64,000 nucleotides of DNA from Tachypleus tridentatus (Eukaryota > Arthropoda > Merostomata > Xiphosura > Limulidae): assembly GCF_004210375.1 (NCBI RefSeq), contig NC_134831.1, positions 310,001 to 374,000 of the forward strand, written 5' to 3'. Both the position numbers and the translations under genes were made by a program. A model generated the notes under the pieces. It was given only the letters and a program-made list of their open reading frames with translations. It did no database searches and was not told the origin of the DNA. Shown here one piece after another: positions 46,801-56,765 of the stretch. Position 1 is the first letter of the stretch; every line of letters starts with the position of its first letter.

Positions 46801-49800
46801 TTTCTGTACAAAGAAAACTGCTGAAAGGTGGGTTGACTGGGCAGGTATTTGTTGTTGGAATAAGATTCCAGTGACTGAGGATGCAAACGAATGATTGTTT
46901 TGCATCTTGGGGTGGGAGAAGAAGATGTATCTGAGGAAATGCCTGTACTTGGAACCAAAGAATGAGGATCTTGGGGTTTGTTGGAATGTATGGAAGGGAC
47001 AGAGATGGGTGTAGAAGTTGATTCATTAATTGTTTTAACCATGGAGGCCAAAGGCTTTTCATTTGTTTTGAGAACGATTCTCTTGGAGGCACAGAGAGAT
47101 CTCTCTGCACTCCCACTATAGTTGTGGAAAAAAGTTTAGAAGCATACGTCCGAGATAAAGTGATGGACAGCAATTTTCGAGCCTCAGGATAAGTAATGTT
47201 ATGAATTGTTTTCAAATGCTGCATCTCTTTCTCTTCCAACCATTTAGGACAAGAACGAAAGTAGGATGGGTGAGAGACATTGCAATTGACATAATGTGGT
47301 CCGTTTCACACTCATAGGCATCATGGTTCTTGCCACTACAACAAGCACATGTCAGAGAACCATGACATGACATCTTTGAGTAACCGAATCTCTGACACTG
47401 GAAGCATCGGAGAGGGTTTGGAATTATGGCCGTATCCTGCAATTAAGATAACCTGCTTTGATGGTGGCAGGTACATGTGGTGACATAAATGTCAGAACGA
47501 GGATATTGGTTGGCAATGTAACTCCATCTCTGCGAGTGAGATACGCCTCACTGCAGAAACTCCTTGAGTGGAGAAACCAGTAAGAATCTCCGACTCCAGG
47601 ATGTTCTTCAATTCCCTCTCAACAATAACTCCTTGTGATGAATTCAAAGTAGTATGAGGTGTAACCTCAATAGGTATATCCCCAATAGCCTTTGAATTCA
47701 AGAAGAGTTTACTGTGTTGAGATGTGGATGTTTCCACCAATATGTTTCCAGATCGAAGCTTCTTTACTGACTTTGGAGAGCAAGCAAGTCCCTTCTGAAT
47801 AAGAAAGGGGGACATTTGCCCTAAAGGTTTCTTTGAAAGAGAATATAGGATAAGAAAATGAGGTATAACAGGTGGTACAGATGTTGAAGATTGCTGCTCA
47901 GAAATGCTCACAAGATGTGGTCATTTTCATAATGACTATTTCTTTCACTATTTTATTTAAATTTTTTATTTGGAGGATCCATAGAAAAAAAGGAAATTTT
48001 GGTGCCCACTGACCCCACCCACCATGGAGCTCTATGAGGGGACGCACTACAATGTCAAGCAAGGGCATTGCAGCAACACCAGGGTTTTGCGAGCACTATA
48101 CCCAAACACCAACATCAGACACAATGTCCACAACACCTCTTGAGAACTTCCAACACTGGTACTTGGTTGACCCTAGCCCAAGTGGACTAGCCGACTGACC
48201 CATGGGAGGCCACCCAAAGGCTGTCCGTCTACAGAAATTCAAGGCCAAAGTGGTGTGTTAGGGTTGGACCCCTCAACCACCAGGATCCTCTCCTCCCTTT
48301 CACTCATACAATTCTACAGTAAATTTTTACTAGTAGAGAGTTGTTTGGCAAGAAAAATAATTTTTCAATTAAAAAGGAAGATATACAAGTGTCTCTGATG
48401 GTCAAGAGAAGCTTAATCCCTCTTCTTAGACACAAACAATATCTACATTACTACTTTCCTAATTCTATGTAATTCAACCATGTTCAAAAGCAAATAAATA
48501 CAATTTGAGTACTAAAGTGATGTATCGTAACCTCTAAAAATTTATTAAGACAATGGTGTATCATAAATAATTTTTTGCACAAGAACAAAAGTTGAACTAT
48601 CTCTCATTTCCTCCTGGTATTCACATAGTCTCCTACTGGATTATATGAATAGTGTAACTCAAACACTTTGTACTAAGTTTTTGATTATGCTGTTAAGTAA
48701 CTTTGACTACTGAAAAAGTTAAAAATCTTCAATCCAAATATACTGAAACTGTCTAACTAATTTGGAACTGAAAGATGAACTGTAAGGAATACTATTTTAA
48801 CTTGTGCACCTTTTACAATATAACTTTCTTCTATGTTAAACCTAGGAATTACCTAGTGGAGACCACCGTACACAGGTAGCAGCTCTATTGATTCTTAGAA
48901 GTACTAAGGTTGGTTTCCATTTTCCATCAACTTGCGTCCAAACATATGCATTCCTATCCTGTAGACATTCAAAAAGAGTTCATCAGACAGTTTTAGTGTT
49001 CTGAACTGTTAAATTAATCAGACAGTTTTAATGTTTTGAATTTGACCATAGAATTACGATAATGTATTAGATAAATTCCAAAATGTTCTTTTATTACTGC
49101 TTACACATACTATTCTGAGAAAAGCTTGGCATAAAACAACAACCTTATAATTTAGAAGCAAGTTACTGTATGATTGAACTTACAGCTGAACATGTGACAA
49201 TGCGGTTTGTGTTGGGTGCCCAGTCAATACTGGTTACTCGAAGATCATGTTGACTCAACACGTCTTTTAGTAACCACTTGCTTCCTTCCCTTTCAAAAAT
49301 GTGTACTTCGTTGTTGTTAGGGGATAGTGCTAACTCTGCTCAAAAAACAATAAAGTTTCAAATATAAAGTCATATTTATCTTTAGGTGTAGCTAGATAAG
49401 GATTTTTTTATTTATAGTCTTCAAATTTATAACCCAAGTATGGATATTCATGTTTGAAAGACTTGATGGTCTATCTCTTCACTGACATATTTCTAAGTAT
49501 TTAATTCCTTAGTTTATACAAGCACTATACACTTTTGTGACACAGAAAGAAAAAAAATCCAGTTTCTCACTGCTGACCATAATTTGTACATTTATACAAA
49601 TACAAGTGCACGATCACTGTAGTTGTCATCTAACAAAATTTAAGAAGTTTCAATACAAGTTACTGGAAAATTCAAATATCTATTTTTAAAGAAAATAAAA
49701 ATATTAATAATAAAAGAATTATTACAATACTCTGAACTAGTTAAAAACTATAGTCTTGATATATCATAGTTCAACAGGGAAGTTTATACACCATATCCTC

Positions 49801-50262
49801 CAATGAAGTATGACCACTGTGTTGAAAACTAGAAACACTAGCACATGGTTCTTGTGTCCCAAATCCCCAAATGGTGTCTTGAATATTCCTCCTCTTGTGG
49901 ACTCAAGTTCAGAAATGACTAAAAACCCCCACAACAAATGTAACAATATGGTAGTATGTGTATTTGCACAAGCATCAAGGACTAAGGTCTATAAAGTTAT
50001 GTACACTAAAAGGTCGAGGTCATCACATATACAAAAATCATAAGCTAATGACAGAATTGTATGTCGTTTTGTTTGTGTGCTGAAATTATTTCTAAAGTTA
50101 GTCCTACTTTTATTGGAGGGCAATTTATTCTGTGTTCAAAGTAATAAAATATTTTACCCATGCTAGCATTTCATTTATGTTACACATAACATACTCACGA
50201 GTTTTGTCCTTGTTCCATGCATGACAGGTTATTGGTTCTACACTAAAACTGTGAATATCCAT
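33628..50262 (-). CDS. ARPC1: Arp2/3 complex subunit 1 (ARPC1A/B, p41), complete coding region
   Basis: Eleven exons in phase: 50262-50199, 49335-49184, 48958-48853, 41783-41666, 40487-40428, 39832-39726, 39405-39303, 38478-38403, 35670-35567, 35256-35073, 33666-33628. They total 1113 nt, i.e. 370 aa plus TGA, the same length as human ARPC1A. ARPC1 is the seven-bladed WD40 subunit of the Arp2/3 complex, which nucleates branched actin. Motifs: [156 protein letters not shown] and a C-terminal GLRIV. No break was seen. Coding exon 1 has an acceptor 28 nt before the ATG, so at least one 5' UTR exon lies upstream. Confidence 0.95.
34580..34690. repeat. Palindromic dispersed repeat, copy 4 (right half)
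   Basis: TTTTTAACCTAAAAAGGTCA, AACGTTGTTCTCTGCTTTAT, ATACCCATACCAGTCATCCT and GAGATACATTTTTATTTCAA match the right half and tail of the family. It sits in the last ARPC1 intron. Confidence 0.7.
34770..34822. repeat. (GA)n microsatellite
   Basis: A run of about 14 GA units, followed by interrupted purine repeats. It lies in the last intron of ARPC1. Confidence 0.9.
35073..35256 (-). CDS. ARPC1: ARPC1 exon 10: last WD blade
   Basis: Encodes [32 protein letters not shown] and [17 protein letters not shown]. Acceptor GTCTTTCAG, donor AAG|GTTGGT. Confidence 0.94.
35567..35670 (-). CDS. ARPC1: ARPC1 exon 9
   Basis: Encodes [20 protein letters not shown] and [14 protein letters not shown], aligned with HDCCPMLFNYDDRGCLTFVS. 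Gly-Tyr replaces the usual Gly-His. Acceptor CAATTAG, donor TTTAG|GTAAAA. Confidence 0.92.
38403..38478 (-). CDS. ARPC1: ARPC1 exon 8
   Basis: Encodes [20 protein letters not shown] and TILAA, aligned with LKTEFLPLLSVSFVSENSVVAAG. The sense frame is not the longest ORF here. Acceptor GTTTAAAG, donor GCT|GTAAGC. Confidence 0.8.
39303..39405 (-). CDS. ARPC1: ARPC1 exon 7
   Basis: Encodes [20 protein letters not shown] and [14 protein letters not shown]. Acceptor TTTTGTATAG. A near copy of this acceptor and the first exon bases lies 89 bp upstream, see the tandem duplication at 39384-39561. The donor could shift by one base but only the choice used here keeps phase with exon 8. Confidence 0.88.
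39384..39561. repeat. 89-bp tandem duplication across the ARPC1 exon 7 acceptor
   Basis: The unit beginning CTAACACTGTGAACCCAGCC at 39384 repeats at 39473 with only about five differences. It contains (minus strand) the first 22 bases of exon 7, its AG acceptor and about 65 bp of the preceding intron. The distal copy therefore offers a second acceptor with GTCTAG|GTGGCTGGG. Confidence 0.9.
39726..39832 (-). CDS. ARPC1: ARPC1 exon 6
   Basis: Encodes [20 protein letters not shown] and [15 protein letters not shown], aligned with [20 protein letters not shown] in human. Acceptor CTGTATAG, donor GGAA|GTGAGT. Confidence 0.93.
40428..40487 (-). CDS. ARPC1: ARPC1 exon 5
   Basis: A 60-bp exon encoding [19 protein letters not shown], with split Ser and Arg codons at its ends. 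Acceptor CTGTAG, donor CTAG|GTAAGA. Confidence 0.92.
41190..41457 (-). repeat. Old tRNA-derived SINE in ARPC1 intron 4
   Basis: Recognisable blocks: ATGCAAAGCTACATGCCAGT, CCCTAATTTAGCAGC, GTGAAGGCAGCTGGTCA, GGCCATGCCAGGCC. Divergence is clearly higher than in the 58-59 kb copies. Confidence 0.82.
41666..41783 (-). CDS. ARPC1: ARPC1 exon 4
   Basis: Encodes [39 protein letters not shown], the most conserved stretch of the family. Acceptor TTAACAG, donor AAG|GTCCAAG (non-consensus after GT). Confidence 0.93.
42703..42738. repeat. A-tract and (GA)n run at the 3' end of LINE copy B
   Basis: About 15 A followed by nine GA units, directly beyond the LINE 3' terminus. It is a simple repeat and may have grown from the target site or tail. 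Confidence 0.85.
42747..48303 (-). mobile_element. LINE copy B (Jockey/I-like), near full length, in ARPC1 intron 3
   Basis: Read from 48303 downwards: a 5' region, ORF1 with two retroviral-type zinc knuckles ([14 protein letters not shown] with Tyr for His, and [14 protein letters not shown], 47212-47442), ORF2 with an APE-type endonuclease ([24 protein letters not shown], 46377-46595), reverse transcriptase pieces (45.9-44.4 kb; [22 protein letters not shown]), RNase H ([34 protein letters not shown], 43.9-44.2 kb), a C-terminal region, then a 3' UTR ending in AACACTAAATCAACCAACCA. It is in the same orientation as ARPC1. The frames carry many stops and shifts, so it is a dead, moderately old copy. 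RNase H puts it nearer I/R1-type elements than Jockey proper. Confidence 0.9.
42975..43258 (-). repeat. Duplicated block in the LINE 3' UTR
   Basis: A block with GCCAGGAAGACTAACAGGTA, CGTTAGTCACCTAAAGTTG and GTTATGGTCATTTTC (about 42990-43085) recurs as GCCAGGATGACTAACAGGTA, CGTTAGTCCCCTGAAGTTGG and GTTACGGCCATTTTC (about 43145-43245), roughly 150 bp apart. Confidence 0.75.
48304..48852 (-). other. ARPC1 intron 3, flank of the LINE
   Basis: Plain AT-rich intron between the LINE 5' boundary and exon 3. Nothing else was seen. Confidence 0.6.
48853..48958 (-). CDS. ARPC1: ARPC1 exon 3
   Basis: Encodes [20 protein letters not shown] and [15 protein letters not shown], aligned with the second WD blade of human ARPC1. 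Acceptor CTACAG, donor CTAG|GTAATT. The following intron (7 kb) carries LINE copy B. Confidence 0.92.
49184..49335 (-). CDS. ARPC1: ARPC1 exon 2: first WD blade
   Basis: Encodes [20 protein letters not shown], then [20 protein letters not shown] and TCSA, the first blade and the start of the second. Acceptor GAGCAG, donor GCT|GTAAGT. Confidence 0.92.
50199..50262 (-). CDS. ARPC1: ARPC1 coding exon 1 (start)
   Basis: ATG at 50262 opens [20 protein letters not shown], aligned with the ARPC1 N-terminus ([16 protein letters not shown]). The donor is CTC|GTGAGT. The exon extends into 5' UTR to an acceptor at about 50291 (CATTAG), which has a TACTAAA branch-like motif 15 nt before it. Confidence 0.92.
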
Positions 50263-50290
50263 CACCAGGGCTCGTGATGAATAACAAGTG

Positions 50291-53200
50291 CTAATGATGC
50301 TTTAGTATACAAATATAAATCTTCAGAAATAACGTTGTGATCTAAAACAGTACAGAACATACTCTGATTACACTCAAAGATATTCTGACACATATTTATG
50401 AGTCATTATATTTACATAAATATGCTATACAGAATCTTTTAATTTATCAAATGTTATCAATTGGTTATATGATAGTTTCCAAAAGACTGGCCTCTAACAT
50501 CATTAAAATAATATTAGGAAAACAAGATTTAAGGTGTTTTTTTTTAAATTGAAGGTCTACAAGTTAGGTATTCTGGTGGTCTTTTATGTTATTAAGCACA
50601 ATGATGATTGAAATTAGAGTTCATTTACTGAATGCTAATCCTCTAGATTCTATGGAGAAGAAGAAGTGGATCAAGATATTATTGACAGGGTTTCTTATTT
50701 TAAGGGCTGAACATAAGACGTTTTACAAAATGAACAATAAGCAGTTATCTTTAACAAATTTTTATAATAAATTTGATATTTATAAAGTCAGATTATTTCA
50801 CTAATGCATATTTTTGGTGTTTTACACAATGACAGATGTGTATGTTTTTCATTGTAGTACCAATTTAGTTTGGTAGTTTATTTATTCTATTTAAACATGC
50901 AATACTGATGAGTTAAGTCTCCCATCAGTACCACAGTCTACTCTTTGTTCATAGTTTTAACATATTTTTTAAATATTTTTGAAGTGTGTCCAGTAGTCTT
51001 AAAAATAGATTAAAATAATTGAAACAAGTTTAAAAATTAGCCATATTACAACAATTAGGTGGTGAATGCTGTAATAACCTTCAGGAGCCAAAACAATGTC
51101 ACCAATACTGCTGCAACATCAACTCATCCTCCTATCGTTGGACTTGAAAGTATCGCTAAAGAGAAAAGTTTAAAATACCATTAATGACATTTTGAAATAA
51201 GGAGAAAAAATAAATAAAAATCAGATGAAATGTCAATAAAGATGAACTTATAAATTCACATTTTTTATTATTAGTATCTACTTTTGTTCAAAGCAAGCTA
51301 TCCACACTGATAAGGTTAATAGATCAGTTACTTAGCAGTGGCTGAATATATTATGGAACTATTTACAATATGCAAGTAGCTTTTGTTATAGCTATTACAA
51401 CTTTTAAGATATATAAAAATACATTAAAAAATGCTGGAAATTTGAATTTAAAATTCTTAGTTTTATCTGACATTTTGATGGATGTTTGTAATCTAATTTT
51501 TGAATATCTATTTTACTAAAAAGTTTGAGAATTTTCTCACTTGTGTTCACATCACATTTACCTGAACAGCTAATCTTTATCATTCTATATTACTAATCTA
51601 AACCATTAGTGTGTGTCATGTCCACTTATAATTAGGTTACCACCTGGTAGCTCCTACCTTCCTCATGTTTTGGATAGGTAGGTCAACTAGTATACATTTC
51701 TAACTGATATAGAAATATTTTAGTTTGTAATGTTTTCAGAGTGAGCAGTTCTTGAAATTAGTGAGAGTATATAGTAAAGACATAGAATTTCACAACAAAC
51801 TTTAAGAGTGGTGGCAAAAAACATTTCATGGTAAGAAATAATCTGTAAAATTTTTTCATTTATTTTTTAAATATATTTCACTTTGAAATATTGCATGTTT
51901 TAATATTGAAGGAGAGAGAGAAAATACAGACATTAAATTTACAATAATTTGACATATTTTTGATACTTTTTACAGAGCAAACAGAAAAGATAAGTTCAGT
52001 TTGTTATTTTAAGAACAACAAAGTTGTTAGGAGTCTTTTACTGTATTTTGCTAGTATTAAACAATAAATCACTTTGTTTCCTTTTCATAAGTATCATTTG
52101 CTTTTGCCTTCCTCTGAAAGTTGAATATCACATGGGTAGAATGTGGAAAATTTATCTCAGGTTTAACTTAGAAAACTGTTTATAATTTTATGATTTCACA
52201 GCAAATATCCTGATGTTGTCTTGATTACTGCACTTATGGTAACATTTGTTCCCAGCAAATTTGATTTTCTAATTGTCAGGCATTTTGGTATTTTCAACCA
52301 AATGATACCTCATGTGACACAAAGCACAAACAGTCATGTCAATTACTCATATATGTTTTGTGATAAATTTTCTGGTGAAGAAGTTTAATTATCTTGTTTC
52401 AAGTTTGGAAAAAATGGTAAATCATTTGTTAAATTCTTTTCTTCACCAAAATGTGAACTTCACTATAGATAATATGGAGGCCTAATTGATTCTTTTGTTC
52501 ACTACTACTGCTGCAGTAGACTAGTTTCACTGAATTTGCAACTCATCAGTGTTCCTTCAAAGAGTGAACCAAGTAAACAAAGTAAATCTTGTATAGTAAT
52601 AAAATGTTAGTAGTTTGTACAATTTAAGTCCTTCACTCACCATTAACAACCTAAAATATATTTTAGGTGTTTAGATAATATGCAACACTCCATCATAATT
52701 AATCATCTATTACTATCGAGTAAACACATAATAAAAATAAAAACCAAATTAGTTACTTGCTAAGTCCAACTAAGCTTACTTGATGTCTTATAAATAATAA
52801 AATTTCTATAGCTTTCAATCAAATATACATTAACACAAAACATTTCTAGAAAGGAAAAAGAAAAAAAAAAAAACAACTAATATGACTAAGAAATTTCCAA
52901 GATCCATGATTTGATCCAAGATTTCAAAACTATTGGATTTCATTGTTCACTTCTCTACAGAAACTTGGTTTAGTCACTTTCTCATAAAACCACAAATTAA
53001 TTCACACCTCATGTTAGTTACTCTACACAAGTGGATTATAACCTGCCCTATTTAATACCATTTAAAAACTTTGTTTGTAGTTATTTTCAAAGCTGAACTT
53101 CATTACTATTTGTTGAGATTACAGTCTGTGAAATCAGAAAAGAGAGAAAAGGTTATAATAAAATCATCAGCAAAATAAAAACATGGATAATTATATTTAA

Positions 53201-56200
53201 TTATATTTTTAAGTGATGAAAGCTTCCTAGCAAATATAAGCTGACACTTTCAGATGGTGTGAAAAACTCTATAAAAAAATTGATAAGTGTTGTTCACAGG
53301 TAAAAACCATTAGGAACTGAGCAGAAATGAAATTTGAACATTTTTTTTCATTTTTTCTTTGCATGTTACATGAAATAATGTGGCAGAATGGAAAGCTATC
53401 AAGTCTAAAAAATTGAAATAACTGAATTTATAATTTTTGCTGAGATATTGAAATTTAATATGTAGAACAACAGGTACCAAGTCAACACGAGAAAAGTGCT
53501 CTGGTCAGTAAATGTTAGAAACTGCTGAAAATGCAAAAAGTCCCATTCTTGGGCATGCAATCATTTAGGTATGAGACTAGCCAACAGTACTGAAATCTTG
53601 ATAGTACAACATTTAAGAAAATGTTCATGAGAAACCACTGTCACATTGCAATAAATATTCACTTGTTAAAATGTGAAAATGTGCCAGAAATTATCTTAGC
53701 AATAAAACTAGATTGATTTTACAGCATAAAATTGGCCACATGTAAACAGTTGCCATCTTTCACTCGAACGTGGATACAGTGGAAGTACTTCAAAATGCAG
53801 TCTTTCTATAACCCATAAGAACATGTTGACACTTAGCTGAAATAAAGCTAATCAGAACTGCACTGTTGGTAGTAGCTGTGAAGTTTGCAAGCTTTGAGAA
53901 CTTCTTTAAGTTTTCAACCAATAGCAAAATATGTTTTGGTGGATGGAAGACAAATAAATTGACCAAGACAGTGATAAAATGTGGGAGATTGTAGTGGAAA
54001 TTAGTAGCAAAATGTTTAAAATCTTCACTGTATAGAATCCAAGTTTCATAAATATTTTAAGGACTATTTGTGGAAGTGGTGGCTGGTAATTATTTATAGA
54101 ATGTAAATAAAATGCTTGTAACAGGAAACTCTACTGGAATGTAAAAGTAGGTAAATACATGTACTTAGGCCTATAGAACCTTCAGGATACAGAAACTTTG
54201 TTTCATACTAAATAAAACAAGCCTTAACTTAATGTTTGAAATATGCATTATGTATAATTTATACATTAATAAATAAAACAATGTTTAGAGATGTCTAGTT
54301 TACCACACTGTTTACAGATTCCAGAACTTTCTAAACTGAGTATTGCATTTAAAAACAGTTTCTATGCTAGAAATGGTTATGGTACCAGTAAAGATCAAAG
54401 CATTGTACATGACTTTTTAACATAGATTTCCACCTGCTTTTAAAAAAGAGGCAATGTAACAAGTTAAAGCTTTAAGAATGGTATTTTTCAAAAAGGAGCA
54501 GTAGTACATTAACAGCCAAAATCTTCTGTATAAAACTGCAGATGGGCATCTAATTTTAAAAGATGACAGCAGAGCCTGTCATTTATTTATATTGAATTTT
54601 TGTTGTTGTTTTGGTAGAAAAGTGTTAGGGGAGGGATTACCACAGAGGGAGCTCTTCTATGGCTAATTAACTAAACAATTATATCTATGTGCTTTATAGT
54701 TAAAAACATAACTTTATAATGAAAATGTGCAGTACATTCCATGGGGAAGAACAGATAAGACACTAACATACCACAGATACTTTTTTTTCTGTTATGGTCT
54801 AAATGTTTCTTGTCTCAAAAAGTCTTTCTTCTTCATTGAAACTTTTAAGCTAAGCATCACATTAATAATGTATTTTCAAGAGAGCTGGTATGAGTATTAG
54901 CACTTTAACAAACCTTTGTTAACCTAAGGTCAAAATATTGTTCTGTACTTTATTTTAATTAAAGTTTTAATACCCATACCAGCCATCTTGAGAATACCTT
55001 TTTACTTCAAGAGGGTTTCTCATCATCATACATCACACTAATAGCCTAATCTACATTTTTAAACACATTATTCTTCCTATAGTAAAGGGAACAAAAAACA
55101 GTATTCTAAATAAAAAGGAGTCCAACATAATATTGTTAATGTCTTCCTACTTTACTTTAAAACCTTTTATAAAGACATTCCATTATTCTGTTTGTATGTT
55201 TTTCATCAAGACTAAAAACTCTGCTGTTGGCTTCAAGCCTTTATTTACCCTTAAATGGCAGCCATCATTGATTGATGCTGCTACCTACAACATTCCCACT
55301 GTTTAAGGGTTAACAACACCTAAACCATGCTTATCTTTAAAAAACATCAATGGTCCTGTTATGTACAGTCCTTTCCAATTTCTCCATTGTATAAATGTAT
55401 CACTTAATGCTGTATACCAATGGATATTAGAAAGTTAGTATATTGTAACAGTACAAATAATTAAAATTATGAAATAACTCCCACAGAAAAACTGCTCACA
55501 TTCTACAATAACAATTACAATTAACATTACATAGTCTTAATTATGAATAAGAAGCAAACCACAAAAAAACAAGACCACTCTCCTTAGGTTGTTAATTTGG
55601 TACCCTCACTGTTATCAGTAATTTAACTCATTAACACAAAACTGTCTAATGTTGGTTAGGTCTATTTAGACAGAATCAAACACCAAAACACAACTGTTAT
55701 GTGAAAAGATTTGTGTACCATGCCTATCACATTTGGTTATTGTAGTTATTACAAATTAAGAAATTTAATGTCATACATTAATCTAGCTAATATTATAAGT
55801 AACCAAAATACATATTGAATTATTTAAAGTACTATAAACTACAGAAACACATGTCAACTTCCATTTTATTTAGTATGTGGCAAGTTCCAGCTAGACATTG
55901 ACAATGACAAAGTCTGTGTGAATACACAACCACCAGTGTATTTATTCTAATTCTACTCCTTTAAACCACCATAATTTGAAGGTGACCTTGTAAAAGAAAG
56001 TCTAATAACCACAGTTGACAAAAGGAGGAGATAGCTCATATATGGAATAAACAAAAGGTAACCATTTCTTTAAAGGAAATAATTTAAGAATTAAAAAAAA
56101 AGTTACATATAAACAGATATAGTTTTCAATCTTTGTGGTTTGATAGATACTTCAACTGACACTGCAGCATGCAAGGCCAAGGTAAAAAAAAAATTACAGC

Positions 56201-56320
56201 AGTTGTTAATTATATGACCAATAGAAAATCACTGATTATAATTTACACCAAGATAAAGGGCTGACACACAATAACTTCTGGTGGAACTTAAAGGGCAAAA
56301 ATTCATGTATTTTTCTTTTT
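50291..56320. other. Long AT-rich region upstream of the ARPC1 start, no coding sequence seen
   Basis: Six kilobases without a convincing ORF. It is probably the intron that separates the ARPC1 start codon exon from its 5' UTR exon, because the start exon has its own acceptor. It contains one palindromic repeat (54.87-55.0 kb). A patch near 51060-51175 is slightly GC-richer and CpG-bearing but not identifiable. Confidence 0.5.
54869..55050. repeat. Palindromic dispersed repeat, copy 5
   Basis: Left end GTATTTTCAAGAGAGCTGGT, right end ACCAGCCATCTTGAGAATAC (ending 54997), with TTTGTTAACCTAAGGTCAAA between and the tail TTTTTACTTCAAGAGGGTTT. The layout is complete, as in copy 1. Confidence 0.75.
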
Positions 56321-56324
56321 CAGG

Positions 56325-56765
56325 TTTCGGGCACAGGACAGGTAAAACTTTCGGCGCCTGTCCTGTGAAAGTGGGTTTTTCTCGGGGTGCTCCCGTTTCC
56401 CCTACAGCAAAAACTAAGGCATTGGATCTTTAGATCCCAGCCTAGGCAACTCTATTGCCATACCTTGAATCGGGTCGTTTGAGTTCACATTTACTATGAC
56501 AACTGCCTTTGAACGGGATCTGGCTGTTTTCTCCAGTGCTACCTGTGCCTCATTCACGAATAATACTAAACTTTACTCCTTCACCCAAAAAAAAAGAGTT
56601 TAAAAAATTATTTTAAAAAAAGCAAAAAAAAAGCTAAATTCAATAACCTTCCACGAAAGGGGACGAAGAGGAACCACAACGTTCCTGAACACCCCAGTTG
56701 GAGAGAGAATTCTTCTGATTTCTCTCTCTCTCTAAACTAAACCCCTGCCACGTTTGTTTGCATTT
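56325..56765. repeat. GC-richer block with a perfect hairpin, possible unclassified repeat
   Basis: An isolated block stands out from the AT-rich flanks. It opens with an 11-bp perfect inverted repeat CACAGGACAGG (56332-56342) / CCTGTCCTGTG (56357-56367), then GGGTTTTTCTCGGGGTGCTCCCGTTTCCCC, and continues to about 56765 with a CT-microsatellite. The CGGGGTGCTCCCGTTTCC part resembles a motif I remember from dispersed repeats of marine invertebrates. No protein could be read in it. It could instead be a CpG-bearing promoter. Confidence 0.4.
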
